From positions 11,401,501 through 11,465,500 of the forward strand of contig JAEOAD010000015.1 in assembly GCA_036365145.1 (NCBI GenBank): 64,000 bases of DNA, read 5' to 3'. The DNA comes from Orientallactaga sibirica (taxonomy: Eukaryota; Chordata; Mammalia; Rodentia; Dipodidae). A model generated the notes under the pieces. The model saw nothing but the letters and a program-made list of their open reading frames with translations, was not told the DNA's origin and did not search any database. This document shows, piece after piece, positions 1 to 11,022 of the stretch (the first letter of the stretch is position 1; every line of letters begins with the position of its first letter). The position numbers and the translations under genes were made by a program.

Positions 1-540
1 CTCTGAACCATATCTCTCCCTGCGTTTCTCTCTGCTTCATGGACCATGAGGTGAGCAGTTTTCTCTGTCAGGTGTTCTCTGCGATGATGTTCTCTCTCAA
101 TACAAGTACACAGGGACGGGGCCGCGCAAACATGATGGAAATGTTGGAAACTTTGAGCCCAAATAACACTTGCTTTAAGTTGTTTTTCTCCCTTCAGGGT
201 TTTTTTTTTTTGTTGCAAACACAGACAGTGGACTAACACATACAATGTTTATAGACCTTTGCACATATGAATAAATTTACTTGGTCTCAAATTATATAGA
301 GCAGATGCTGGCTCCATGCATTTATGTTGTGGTGGCTTTGAAATCACATCTTGAATTGAGATTAATGTGAACATTACCTTCAGAATCTATCACAAGGAAC
401 CAACCAATGAACCAGTCTACTAACATGAGGTAAATTAGAGTTAGAAGATGAATACAGAGACAGAATGAAGCTCTATAGAGAAGTGGTTGCTCTCTATGAC
501 TTCGATTCACCTGTAGGAAACTGATGGTTATTTTAGAGGA
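1..540. other. Unique sequence, no feature recognised
   Basis: No repeat family, exon or RNA gene is recognisable here. A T12 run sits at 200-211. The short open frames are of the size expected by chance. Confidence 0.5.
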
Positions 541-1422
541 AGAATATTTTTATTATTGTTATTTTTATTTTATATTTATTTTTATCATTTTTTATTTATT
601 TACTTATTTAAAAAATTTTTTATTGACAACTTCCATATTATTGAAAATAAACCATGATATTTCCCTCCCCTCCCCCCAATCCCCTTCAGAACTCCAATCT
701 CCATCATATCCCCCCCCTCCATTAGTCTCTCTTTTAGTTTGATGTCATCATCTTTTTCTCCTATTATGAGGGTCTTGTGAAGGTATTGCTAGGCACTGCG
801 AGGTCCTGGATATCGAGGCCAATTTCTGTCTGGACAGTTGCATTGTAAGGAGTCATATCCTTCCTTTGGCTCTTACATTCTTTCCGCCCCCTCTTCTGCA
901 ATGGACCCTGAATCTTGGAGGGTGTGATAGAGATGTTTCAGTGCCGGACACTCCTCTGTCCCTTCTTCTCAGCACTATGTTGCCTTTTGGGTCATCCCAG
1001 TGGTCATCTCCATCTGAAAAGAGAAGCTTCTCTAACCAGAGAAGAGAGTAGCATTAATATGTGAATACGAACATTAAGTGTAGTGCTTTCAGAGCAGTTT
1101 GGTGGGAATAATATATACATTTAGCCAAACAAGAGCAGGCTTTATACCCCTAAGGCTTATGACCTCTCCTGCCATAGACTTTTGATTACCAGGCATGTAT
1201 TCCCAGTCCAATTAAGGAGCAGTTGGTTTCCCCCAGAGCAGACGTGCTATTATTGCTCTGTCTGGCCAAACTTGAGATTTCTAGTGTTCACTGTTTTCAC
1301 CGCTGATGACTTCTGTGTCCCATAGGGCTGCATGCAGTGCAGCTTTTTCCAGCTTTCAGTTGGCTGGTCTATAGGGAGAAGGTTTTCTGCTCAGCACCAG
1401 CTTGCTTTCTCAGTGACCTTGC
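541..1422 (-). mobile_element. L1 3' end (subfamily B), antisense
   Basis: T-rich tail at about 541-625, then a 3' UTR that also appears in the same orientation at 22.55 kb and in opposite orientation at 6.2 kb and 58.5 kb. The copy at 22.55 kb runs on into L1 ORF2, which identifies the family as L1. This copy is 5'-truncated near 1422 and contains no ORF2. It forms a long inverted repeat with 6193-6955. Confidence 0.85.
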
Positions 1423-1784
1423 AAAAACATGTACCAGGCTCACCAAGAAAGCAGCGCTCTTGCTCATTTCCCCTATAACTATATGGCTTTATCTGGTGCC
1501 CTGCTGAGGTGCAATGGGCTGATTCTTTCCTCAGGTTCTGCGTCCATCTGTCATGAGTTGGGTCATTATACACAGAGTCATTGCCTCTCCTGCATAACTG
1601 ATGGCTACCCCCATAAGGCAAGACCCACATTACCCATGGGGGGAGGACAAGGAGAAGGCTCATGATGGTACCACCATGGCGGTATATATACTATATACTA
1701 TATACTATATACTATATACTATATACTATATACTATATACTATATACTATATACATAACTAATAAAATATTTAAAAACATGTAC
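1423..1784 (+). mobile_element. Short L1 3' end with target-site duplication
   Basis: The 12-mer aaaaacatgtac occurs at 1423-1434 and again at 1773-1784, bracketing about 340 bp that resembles the last part of the L1 3' UTR at 5200-5650 (subfamily A). The duplication and the 5' truncation are the signature of target-primed reverse transcription. The tail is not a plain poly(A): it holds a heptanucleotide expansion followed by an A-rich end with aataaaat. Confidence 0.7.
1691..1753. repeat. (CTATATA)9 heptanucleotide microsatellite
   Basis: Nine uninterrupted copies of CTATATA, preceded by TATATATA. It lies inside the tail of the L1 insertion at 1423-1784, so it probably grew from the tail after insertion. 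Confidence 0.95.
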
Positions 1785-1934
1785 AAGTGAGTTTTTAACA
1801 TAATGAATTTTTACAAAGTGTTCAGCCTAGCTCTCAGATTAATGCAAAGAACAGCATAATCCCTTGACAGGTCCCCTTTAACTCCTTCAAGTTACTACCT
1901 CTTCACCTCAAATGAAATTAATATCTTTAAAAAT

Positions 1935-2260
1935 TAGGTATGTATGTTTGTACGCATGTGGGCACACGTAAGCATGTGCAAGTGTATGTATGTGTATATT
2001 CAGGCCAGAGGCTGATATTCAGTGTCTTCTTTAATCCCTCTCCACCTTAGTTTTTAAGACAGGGTCCTCACTGAACCTGGATCTCACTAATTTAGCTAGA
2101 CTAGCAATCCAGAAAGCCCCAGTCATTCTTCTGTCTCCAACTTCCCAGCACTGGGACTATATGTATGTTCCACTGTGTCATACTTTTATGTGGGACCTGG
2201 GGATTTAAACTTAGGTCCTCATGCTTACTGAGCAGTCACAAGTTGAGATTTCACCCTTGC
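1935..2260 (-). mobile_element. B4/RSINE1-like SINE, antisense
   Basis: Contains the reverse-oriented landmarks of the rodent B4/RSINE1 group: agacagggtcctcactgaac, then a gctagactagcaatccag-type segment, a cccagcactggga segment and a final aggtcctcatgcttactgag. The same layout recurs at 18.7, 51.7, 54.2 and 56.7 kb. Confidence 0.75.
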
Positions 2261-2274
2261 TTTGAAATCAGTAA

Positions 2275-2590
2275 AAACATTGATATGTGGCCAATTTTGA
2301 ACTTTATATAGAGTCATGCTGCATGTGTCTTTTTAGTGACTGTCTCCTTTTATTTTACATATTTGTGAGATTTGTTATACATGTTTCTGCATGGAGAGTG
2401 CATTGATTTTATTACTATTCTTTCCACCACACATTGTTCATTATACTGTTGGTGAGCATTTGAGTGGTTTCTTGTTTCTGGCTCTCATGAAACTGTCTAG
2501 TGTCCTAGAACTTTGTATATTCTCTTTTGTTTTTCTTTAGATCAGCCTTTTGATCTAAAAAAGTGCATATATAGGCAAAATAATGACTAC
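2275..2590 (-). mobile_element. Ancient L1 fragment, antisense
   Basis: Old, diverged sequence with the order seen in reverse-oriented mammalian L1 3' ends (a segment like tcatgctgcatgtgtc, then cattgttcattatactg, then gtggtttcttgtttctggct). Family level cannot be assigned by eye. Confidence 0.45.
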
Positions 2591-2750
2591 TGCAGTTTAT
2601 GGGCTCTTGAAGGTATTCTTAAGGATGATTTAGGTTAGCATCATCCACACTCTGGGAACCAGAGGCTTGTAATAAGCTAAAGAAATTGTCCCAGAATGCA
2701 AGTCAACTGTCAGTCAGCATACTCTTTAGTTAGCCAACATTTTAATTTTT

Positions 2751-2997
2751 TCCTTGTAAGACTTTCTTTTTTTATATAAAATATTTATTTAAGAGAGAGA
2801 GAGTGAGAGAAAGAGAGAGAGATAGTACGTATGAGCATACCAGGGACTCCTGCCACTGCAAACGAACTCCAGATGCATGCACCACCATGTGCATACGGCT
2901 CCCATGGATTCTGGGGAGTCAAACCTATGTTCTTAGGCTTCACAGGCAAGTGCCTTAACCACTAAGCCATCTCTCCAGCCTCCTAGTAAGACTTTCT
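2751..2997 (-). mobile_element. tRNA-type (B2-like) SINE with TSD
   Basis: Body with (GA)n-rich tail side and the end actaagccatctctccagcc, in reverse. It is flanked by tccttgtaagactttct (2751-2767) and tcctagtaagactttct (2981-2997), a 17-bp target-site duplication with one mismatch. Confidence 0.93.
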
Positions 2998-3576
2998 GAT
3001 GGAGAAAGCAGAGCATATTGATTTAACTTCTTGTACAGGATTCTTATTGTAAACCAGAAGTTTTAAGCTCTTTAGATCTCTCTGCTTTGTGTAGCATTGA
3101 CATAGATCATTTAATCTTTAAAAATTCTCCTAACATATAGTTATCACAGAACCTAATATTCCCCACTGCTGGTCACTTAAAACATATCTTGGTGCATTTT
3201 GCATATTACATTGGTTTGAATTTTCCTTTGGGGCTTTATCTAGCTCTGTCTTGTTGAAGTAAAAGACAAACTCGACCCAAAGATACCAATAGATACATAC
3301 ACATTTGAAGTCACTATTTTCTTGGAGAACCAGAGAAGCAGCAAGCCTGGGGATGTGTCATGGCCAAGGGAGTGTCTCCTCTGATAGAGGTGATATTCCT
3401 TAACTTGTTAAGAAAGTGTCATTTATTTGGAATGTACATATTATGGTTGAACAATGGCTTCCCCTCCCTCCAGCTATCCACAGTGTGTTTACTTCTGGGA
3501 TTGTCCTTCCTTCCTATACTTCTCTATTCTACGTGTCCCATCTGTACCAGCCCTGTCTTTGTGATGCCACTCATGT
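2998..3576. other. Unique sequence, no feature recognised
   Basis: AT-rich sequence without recognisable repeat, exon or RNA. Short open frames here have no familiar content. Confidence 0.4.
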
Positions 3577-3722
3577 ATCTTAGTTTCCTTTCTCATTGCT
3601 GTGACCAAATACCTGAAGTGAGGAAGGCATGGTGGCAGGAGCATGTAGTAACTGGTTATAATGCATTTGCAGTCAGGAAGCAGAGTGTGAACATGAAGTG
3701 GGGCTAAGCTACAAAACTTCAA
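3577..3722 (+). repeat. Interspersed repeat, 'TTTCnnATTGCTGTGA' family, truncated
   Basis: Begins tagtttcctttctcattgct, a start I recognise from a common rodent/mammalian medium-copy repeat. Relatives occur at 46.8 kb and perhaps 55.0 kb. Its right side is cut by the L1 at 3723. Class (DNA transposon or LTR) is not certain to me. Confidence 0.5.
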
Positions 3723-4233
3723 GACAAATTAAAACAACTATGAGATTCCACCTTATCCCAGTAAGGATGGCTAACATTAAAAAAAACAATGAAAACAAAT
3801 GCTGGTGAGGCTGTGGAGAAATAGGAACAAGCTTTCACTGTTGGACTATAAAATGGTTTAACCATTTTGGAAAGCTATATGGAGACTCCTGAAAAGGATG
3901 ACCATAGACCTGCCAACAGATCCAGCTATTCCCTTACTGGGCATTTACCCTAAAGGCTCCAAGCCTCAGATCAGAGACATTTACTCAACCATGTTTATAG
4001 CTGATCAATTCATAATAGCAAAGAGCTGGAATCAACCCAGATGTCCATCATTAGATGAATGGATAACAAAGATGTGGTATATCTATACTATGGAATTCTA
4101 CGTAGCAGTAAGGAAAGGTGAAATGATGAAATTCAAAAAAAAATGATTGAACATGGAACAGATCATCCTCAGTGAGCTCACCCAATCACAAAAAGATAAT
4201 CGTCGCATGGTCTCATTTATCTGTCGCTCCTAA
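3723..4233 (+). pseudogene. L1 ORF2 C-terminal fragment (broken)
   Basis: This is the C-terminal end of the L1 ORF2 protein, the endonuclease and reverse transcriptase that copies L1 RNA into DNA at the insertion site. Only roughly the last 170 codons remain; endonuclease and reverse-transcriptase domains are missing. Recognisable blocks are DPAIPLLGIYPKG, SWNQPRCPSLDEWI and WYIYTMEFYVAV (the family's typical order). An A9 run at 4135-4143 shifts the frame before the final ILSELTQSQKD block, which then ends at TAA 4231-4233. It cannot make an active protein. It is part of the L1 at 3723-5675, so its presence says nothing about a host gene. Confidence 0.92.
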
Positions 4234-4290
4234 CCTGAATCTGCCTGAGATGCTGCCAAACCTAATAAGCACTCTGAGGACCAGATAATA

Positions 4291-4372
4291 GGGAGGGTGG
4301 GATGGAGGGAGGGTAAGGGTGGGGGGAAGCGAGAGGGTGGGAGGGAGGACAAGGGTGGGGGGATACAAATAG
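4291..4372 (+). repeat. G-rich polypurine tract in L1 3' UTR
   Basis: About 80 bases with many runs of three to six G separated by 1-5 bases (for example gggagggtgggatggaggga). It lies just after ORF2, where other mammalian L1 3' UTRs also carry a G-rich tract. G-quadruplex potential is inference. Confidence 0.85.
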
Positions 4373-5684
4373 GGACCCAAAAGGAAATGATACTATAAAA
4401 CCCTATATTCTGAACAACAGGCTAAAACATTGATCTTTCAGCAGGCCTGCAGAGGGAACACCTGAACCACAGGCAACTGGAGAGAACATAATGAAGACCA
4501 ACCTTAATCTTTTCCTGCTTCTCTCTCTTTCTCTTTCCCTCTCCTCTCTATACTCACTTTCTCTTTTATATTATCTATCTTTTTCTTCCCTCACCTTCCT
4601 TGGCGCTGACTTATAACTCCCTGCACCAGCACGGGGTTAACTTTCACAATGAGCTGTTGTTCTGAGAGACCTACAAGGTTTCCCAAAAAAGACAGATTTC
4701 TGTCAGAGTTAACTGTAAGACCCTACTGTCGAAGACAGCATATGCATGTGAGAGCAAACATGGAGAGACCTGGTCAGAATCTGGAAGAGGGTCAGTCCCC
4801 AGACAGCTAGTCTAGTGCCAGAGGGTGCTACATGAGCAACTGGGGGAAAATGACCAGCATATGTCTAAACAACTCACAGTTTAAGCTACCCAGAAGGAAG
4901 CAACCTGACACAATGCTCAAACAAGTACAGTAGTGGCACACAGCCATGGTGGGTAACCGACTGCTCTTGATTTGGCTAATAGATCCACTCAGTGGAATGG
5001 AACTCATTGATGGAACTGGGAAATAAGTCAAAACCATGTACAAAAAATGAGCTCAGTCTCCAAGATCAAGCCACCACCAAATGTGGGCTAGAAGAGGGCC
5101 TACACATGTAAAATTCCCTCTAAAATATTTATGGCCATCCCATCTATCTAGTACTAACTTCTCTCTCCATTGGAGAACTTGCTTATCTTTTTCAGATGGA
5201 CAATGAACCTGAAGGGAGGATCAGGCAATCACACCTCACCAGGGCCCCAGCCCTGGCCCCATAGAGCAATGTGGGGGAAGGGCAAGAGTACAGCATTCTT
5301 GATGATCATACACCAGAAAAAGGCTGAAGGAGATAAACACAGAGAACATCCAATTCCTACTAAGCCAGATATCCAGAGACACAGAGAATCCCAAAACCTC
5401 ATCACTGAAACAGAACTAAAATGATCCCAATGTGGCTCAGGGAAATTCATGGAAGAAGGGGCGGAAAGAATGTTAGAGTCACAAGTTGGGGTATTATGCA
5501 CAGAGACTTGGCTTATTCCCCATAACTCTTGACTACCCCCACAATGCATGACCCACATTCCCCATTGATGAGGGTCCCTTTGGAAGAGGGAGGACAGGGA
5601 GGAGGATAATGGAGTCACCAATATGAATGTAAAATTAGAATAATATAAATAAAAAATAAATTATAAAAAAAGAAGTCTCACTCT

Positions 5685-6030
5685 TTGATGGTTAATTTGA
5701 TGTGTGAACTAGGCTAGCTAGCATAGGCTGTGATACTTAGCTTTTGCTCAGACACCTGTCTAGATGCCGTTGTGAAGGATTTTAAGTAAGAAATGTATCA
5801 ATAGACTCTGGGAAAACAGATTACCCTCTGTGGTATGATTAAGCCTTATCCAGTCACTGCAAGTTGAAAACCTTAGGAGAAAAAGTCAGACATATCCCGA
5901 GGATGAAGAAATTCTACCTCCATACTTCCTTTGGTTCCAATACTGCAATATCAGCTCTCTCTTGGGTCTCCAGGCTAGCCTGCCCTACTGATTCAGACTT
6001 GCCTTCACTTACCATCATGTGAGCTAATTT
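5685..6030 (+). mobile_element. ERVL-type solitary LTR (MLT2-like)
   Basis: Begins tttgatggttaatttgatgt and has ordered landmarks such as gacacctgtctagatgccgt and a caccatcatgtgagctaatt-like end before an A-rich stretch. These match the layout of the old ERVL LTR group that starts GATGGTTAAT. Family name is from memory. No internal viral genes are present. Confidence 0.65.
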
Positions 6031-6045
6031 CTTAAAATAATTCTC

Positions 6046-6192
6046 TCAGCCAGGTCTGGTGCTACAGGCTTACAAGCCCAGCTACTCAGGAGGCTGAAGC
6101 AGGAGGATCAGAAGTTCAAGCCCAGCCTAGGCTACATAATGAATTCAAAGCCATCCTTGGAAACGTAGTGAGTTCCCATCTTGAAATAAAAG
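6046..6192 (+). mobile_element. 7SL-derived SINE (B1/B4-like)
   Basis: Reads gccaggtctggtgctacagg, then ggaggctgaagcaggaggat, then agcctaggctacataatgaa, in the order of a B1/proto-B1 monomer, ending in an A-rich tail near 6190. Diverged, so old. Confidence 0.75.
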
Positions 6193-6955
6193 AGATCATC
6201 AGTGGTGAAAACAGTGGACACTGGAAACCTCAAGTTTGGACAGACAGGCCAAATGACTGAACAGGTGCAATAGTGGCATGTCTACTCTGGGGGAAACCAA
6301 CTGCTCCCTAATTGGACTGAAGGCCCACTCTATGGGAGGGAACACATACCTGGAAAACCTAATCAAAAATCTATGGCAGAGGAGGTCATGAGCCTTAGGG
6401 GTATAAAGCCAGCTCTTGTCTGGCTAAATGTATATATTATTCCCACCAAACTGCTCTGAAAGCACTACACTTAATGGTCATATTCATATATTAATGCTAC
6501 TCACTTTTGATTAGAGAAACTTCTCTTTTCAGATGGTGATGACCACTGGGATGACCCAAAGGGCAACATAGTGCTGAGAAGAAGGAACAGAGGAGTGTCC
6601 AGCACTGAAAAATCTCTATCACACCCTCCAAGGCTCAAGGTCCATTGCGGAAGAGGTGGTGGAAAGAATGTAAGAGCCAAAGGAAGGGTACGACTCCTTA
6701 CAATGCAGCTCTCTAGACAAAAATTGGCATCCATATCCATGACTTTGCAGTACCTAGCAATACCTTCACAAGACCCTCATTATAGGGGAAAAAGATGATG
6801 ACATCAAATTAAAAGAGAGACTAATGGAGAGAGAGAGAGGGGATATGATGGAGTGTGGAGTTCTGAAGGGGAATGGGGGGAGGGGAGGGAAATATCATGG
6901 TTTATTGTCTGTAAGTATAGAAGTTGTCAATAAAAAAATTAAATTAAAAAAGCTA
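6193..6955 (+). mobile_element. L1 3' end (subfamily B)
   Basis: About 760 bp of 3' UTR closely matching the reverse complement of 541-1345. The antisense reading of both copies gives nearly the same peptide (for example STMLPFGSSQWSSPSEKR). Ends with a G-rich tract (6820-6890) and tcaataaaaaaattaaatta. Confidence 0.88.
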
Positions 6956-6960
6956 ACAAG

Positions 6961-7045
6961 AGGGCTAGGGGTACAGTTCAGTGGTAGAATGCTTGTCTGA
7001 TATGCACAAGTCCCTGAGTTCAATTGTAATAATGGAAAAGTTGTA
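6961..7045 (+). mobile_element. ID-type SINE
   Basis: Reads ggctaggggtacagttcagt, then ggtagaatgcttgtctgata, then gttcaattgtaat, i.e. A-box-like and B-box-like parts of a BC1/ID element derived from tRNA-Ala. It sits directly behind the tail of the L1 at 6193-6955. Confidence 0.75.
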
Positions 7046-7349
7046 TGTGATATTTGGATATGTTTATACATAGCATATAAATTAAAAATATTTGCTATAT
7101 ATGTATGTTTATTTTTTTGATAAATATGCTCAAATTCCCCCAGCTCTGGAAAACAGTAATCCATCAATTTGTATTGTCTTTATGGATTTACCTATTCTAA
7201 TACTCTCCATAAAGAGTACCGTCTAATATAATCTCTTATGCCTGGCTTCTTTTTCATAGCATAGTTTTCCTACATTCATCCACATTATAGCATGTAATAA
7301 GACCATTGCTCTTCTAGTGAATAAGATTCTAGTGTATATACACATCATG

Positions 7350-7353
<4 letters not shown>

Positions 7354-7380
<27 letters not shown>
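7354..7380. repeat. (TA)n microsatellite
   Basis: Pure TA alternation of about 27 bases within the ancient L1. Confidence 0.97.
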
Positions 7381-7384
<4 letters not shown>

Positions 7385-7537
7385 TCATCCACTGATGCAC
7401 ATTTAGGCTGACTATAGTTTTTGATTATGTGAATAGTGCTGCTATGAGCATTTGTTTGAGCACCTGTTGTTAATATTTTAGATATATACCTCAGAGTGTA
7501 ATTGTAGAGAATTGTAGAACTATACAAGAATTTTTTT

Positions 7538-7539
<2 letters not shown>

Positions 7540-7582
<43 letters not shown>
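7540..7582. repeat. (TA)n microsatellite
   Basis: Pure TA alternation of about 43 bases at the edge of the SINE at 7590-7821. It is self-complementary and could extrude a cruciform. Confidence 0.97.
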
Positions 7583-7589
<7 letters not shown>

Positions 7590-7590
<1 letters not shown>

Positions 7591-7821
7591 TTTTGCCCCC
7601 TCTCTTTCTCCCTCCTAGTTCCAGTGCTTGCGGAGGATGCTTGAGCAATTTATGGGCTTTGCTCCCCTCCTTGTCTGGGGTTACAGTTTCATGGGGCCAT
7701 GCTCAGCTATTTACATGGATTCTGGAGATTTAAATTCAGCAATCTCAGGCCCCCTTGGGCCCCCATGCTTGCGCAGGAAGCTCACTTAACTGTTGAACTG
7801 CTGAGCCATCTCTTTAGCTGG
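7590..7821 (-). mobile_element. Old tRNA-type SINE, antisense
   Basis: Ends gctgagccatctctttagct, the reverse of the SINE head. The body has ggattctggagatttaaatt where younger copies have the B-box region. More diverged than the copies at 2.75 or 25.3 kb. Confidence 0.7.
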
Positions 7822-7961
7822 TGTTTTTTTTTTTTTTGTTGTTGTTGTTTTGTTTTTGAGACATGACTTCACTGTAGCCCAGGCTGGCCTCAAACCCATA
7901 ACAACCTTCTGCCTCAGTCTCCATAGTCCAGGGAGTACAGATGTGAACCACAGTGCCAGGA
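7822..7961 (-). mobile_element. B1 SINE, antisense
   Basis: T-rich tail with (GTT)n, then cactgtagcccaggctggcc, cttctgcctcagtctccata and a terminal accacagtgccaggac: the reverse of a B1 element. Confidence 0.85.
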
Positions 7962-10529
7962 CAATTTGATAATTCTACCCAACTTTTTGAGGAATTGACA
8001 AAAACTGTCTTTCATAGCAGAGAAACCATTTGACATTTCCTTCCTTCCAATACAGCCTTTTCCATTTTGTAATTATGGCCATTTTAACAGTTGGGAAGTG
8101 GCGTTTCACTGTGGTTTTGATTTGCGTTTCTCTAGTGGCTAGTAATGTTGAAAATCTTTTCATGTGCTTTTGGCTGTTTTTGCATCTTTTCTACACAAGT
8201 CCTTGGGCTGTATTTATTTGAGTTGTTTGTCATTTTGACACATGATTTGTGAATATTTTCTCTCATTGTGTAGATTGACTTTTATTCTCAATGATGTTCT
8301 TGAGAGTATATGTTTCTTTCATTTTGAAGGAGCCTAGTTTATCTATTATTTTGCTGTTCATACATAAGAATCTATGGTCAAATGTGAGGTCATGAAGATT
8401 TACCCCCATGCTTTCTTCTAAGAGTTTTACTCTTATTTAGTAATTAATGATCCATTTTAAAGGATCCAGTCCCACATGGTCTTGATTATTATTTCATTAC
8501 AAGTTTTGAAATAGGATAGTGTGAATCTTCCAACTTTCTTCTTTTTCGCTTTAAGATGCTTCTGGCTGTTTTTAATCTTCTTCAAATTGCATATGAACTT
8601 GAGACTTGAATTTTTCTTACTAAGAAGGCTGGCTGCTTTGGAAAATGCCAGAATGAATGCTACCCAAATCTGTATTCTAACAACAACAACAACAAAAAAA
8701 AAAAACTGAATTTTGTTTTGCATTGCATTAGATCTGTATGTTGCTTTGGATATATTAACAACTTACAATATTAGACCATCTTATCCATACACACAATTTC
8801 CATTTTTTTACAATTTCTTTCAGTAATGTCTTACAATTTTCCGTGAAAATTTTATTAAACTTATTCCTAGGTATCTTATCCTTTTAGCTACTGTTGCAAA
8901 TTGTTTTAAGTTTCTTTTCAGATTGTTCATTGCTGGTGTGTAAACGCACAGTTGATTTTCATGTGTTGACCTTGCATTCTACAACTTTGCTCAGTTTGTT
9001 TGCTTTAGTAGTTTTTTAATAAAATCTTTTAAATTTTTCTCTATACAAGATTATATCATGCACGAATAAGGAAAGTTTTACTTCTTTCATTCAAAATTGG
9101 ATGCTTTTAATTTCTTTGTGTTGCCTATTTGCTCTAGCTAGAAATTTTAGCACAATGTGGGCCAATGTTGGTACAGTGGGCACTGTTTGTCTCTCACCGT
9201 GGAGTATGGTGTTGACAGGGGTTTTCAACAATGCTATCTTTTTTTATGTTGATTCTATTTTTTGTTTCCCTGGCATTTTGATAATAGCAGTGTTTTTGTC
9301 AAATGATTGTTTTGGATATCAATTAAGTAGCTATGTGGTTTTCATTCTTCTATTAATACAATGTATTACATTTACCGTTTTATCATGTTGAAGTATTATT
9401 GAATCTCCAGGATAAATATCATTTATTAATCATTTATACTTCTTATAATATGCTATTGTGTTCAATTCACAAGTATTTTTGAAGTGTTATTGGTTTGTGA
9501 TTTTATTTTCTTGTTATGTCTTTATCTGATTTTATGTGAGGGTCATGCTAATGTTGTAGAATGATTTAGGAAGTATTCTCTTTCCTCTCCTTTTTTAGGA
9601 AGTGTTTACAAAAGATTCCTATTAATTGTACTTTAAATGTTTGGTAGAATTCACCTGTGAAGCTCACAGCCCTGGAATTGTCTGTGGATTTTTTTTTTTT
9701 GTTTTGATTAATGATTTGATGTACTTGATCTCTCTTTGTCATAGGCATAGTCAATTTTTTTCTTTAATCAGCTTTAGTAATTTGTGTGTTTCTAAGATTT
9801 TCTCCCTTTTATCCGAGGTATAAAATTTGTTAGCATGTACGTACATGTTCATAGTATTCTCATAATCTTTTTTTATCTTGTTACTTCTTATTTTTACTTC
9901 TAATTTTATCGTTTAACAATCAGTCTATTTAAGCCTCAAATTTATTGCTCCTTTCAAAGGGCCAACTTTTTCTTTCATTGATTCTCTATTGTTTTATTTT
10001 ACATTTTAACTTTGTTCTAATCTTTATTACTTCCACCTTTCTGCTAGATTTGTGTTTAGTTTGATCTCATTATTATAGTTCCCTGAGATCTAAAATTAGT
10101 TTATTCATTAGAAATCTTGCTCTTGTGAAATGTAGGTATAAACTGCTATAAATTTCCCTCTGAATGCTGCCTTCACTATATCCCATAAGACTTGATGTAT
10201 TTGGTCTTTATTTACATTCATCTCTAAGATTTTTATATTTTCCTTGACCCATTGATTGTTTAATACTGTATTGTTCAATTTCTACAAATCATGAAGTTTC
10301 CATTTTTCTTTTGTTATTGAATTCTAATTTCATTTTTTGTGGTGAGGAATGATACTTTATATAATTTCAGTATTTTAACTTTACTGAGATTTATGTTGTA
10401 ATTTAAATGTGGTCTATCTTAAAGAACATCCCATGAGTATTTGAGAAGAATATGTGTTCATTCTTCTAATTTTGAGTAAAGTGACCTACATTGCTTTATT
10501 TGCTCTAATTGATTTACTTGGGACCTCTA

Positions 10530-10743
10530 TTTTTTAATATTTTGTTTTATTTGCAAGCAGAGAGATACAGCTAGAAGACAGAGAGAGAATGGACATGCCA
10601 GGGCTTCTAGCCACTGCAAACAAACTCCAGATGCATGCACTACTTTGTGTGTTTGGCTCTATGTACTAGGTACTGGGGAATTAAACCCAGGTTTTTAGAC
10701 TTTGCATGCAAATGCCTTAACCTCTGAACCATGTCTTCAGCCT
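10530..10743 (-). mobile_element. tRNA-type SINE, antisense
   Basis: Contains gccactgcaaacaaactcca, gatgcatgcac and the end ctctgaaccatgtcttcagc. Inserted in the ancient L1; the L1 reading resumes on the right side. Confidence 0.85.
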
Positions 10744-11022
10744 GATATTTCTACTTTTATGTTGCTCTTTGGTTTAGATGTGCTCTTTACCACTAAAATA
10801 TGAGATATTGAGTTTTCCAATTTTAATTGTAAGCCATTCATTTCTCCCATCCAGTTTGTCAATATTTATTTCATATGTTTTGGAACTCTAGTGTTGGTTC
10901 ATATGTAATTACAATTGTTCTGTGTTCTGATGAATTGACACTTTTATCAATATATCAATATATTATATCCATCTTTATCTGTTGATCACAATTGATCAGT
11001 GATTTATAATCCTGTTACCCTT

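Larger units (their letters stand above)
3723..5675 (+). mobile_element. 5'-truncated L1 (subfamily A): ORF2 end and full 3' UTR
   Basis: Starts inside ORF2 (the stretch encoding the DPAIPLLGIYPK block), passes the ORF2 stop at 4231-4233, a G-rich tract, and a roughly 1.4 kb 3' UTR, ending in an A/T-rich tail at about 5640-5675. The same 3' UTR occurs antisense at 26.15-26.60 kb and, as a diverged relative, at 11.02-12.12 kb. Confidence 0.92.
7125..10995 (-). mobile_element. Ancient L1, antisense, about 3.9 kb
   Basis: Reads in reverse through an old L1 3' end and into ORF2: attcatccactgatgcacat, atatacctcagagtg, then gttttgatttgcgtttctct and tttatctattattttgctgt blocks. The order is that of mammalian L1 ORF2 read antisense. 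No long open frame survives. It is interrupted by AT repeats, a tRNA-type SINE (7590-7821), a B1 (7822-7961) and another SINE (10530-10743). Confidence 0.85.

Noticed and set aside
3577..5675. Target-site duplication for the L1 at 3723-5675
   Set aside because: I could not find convincing matching flanks, so none is claimed.
5685..6030. Endogenous retrovirus with internal genes
   Set aside because: Only a solitary LTR-like sequence is present; no gag, pol or env remnants are visible here or at the other LTRs.
9101..9391. Hydrophobic 96-codon plus-strand frame as a membrane protein
   Set aside because: It is the antisense of an ancient L1 ORF2; T-rich antisense L1 always reads as hydrophobic.
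7125..10995. Functional L1
   Set aside because: No long open frame remains and several SINEs interrupt it.
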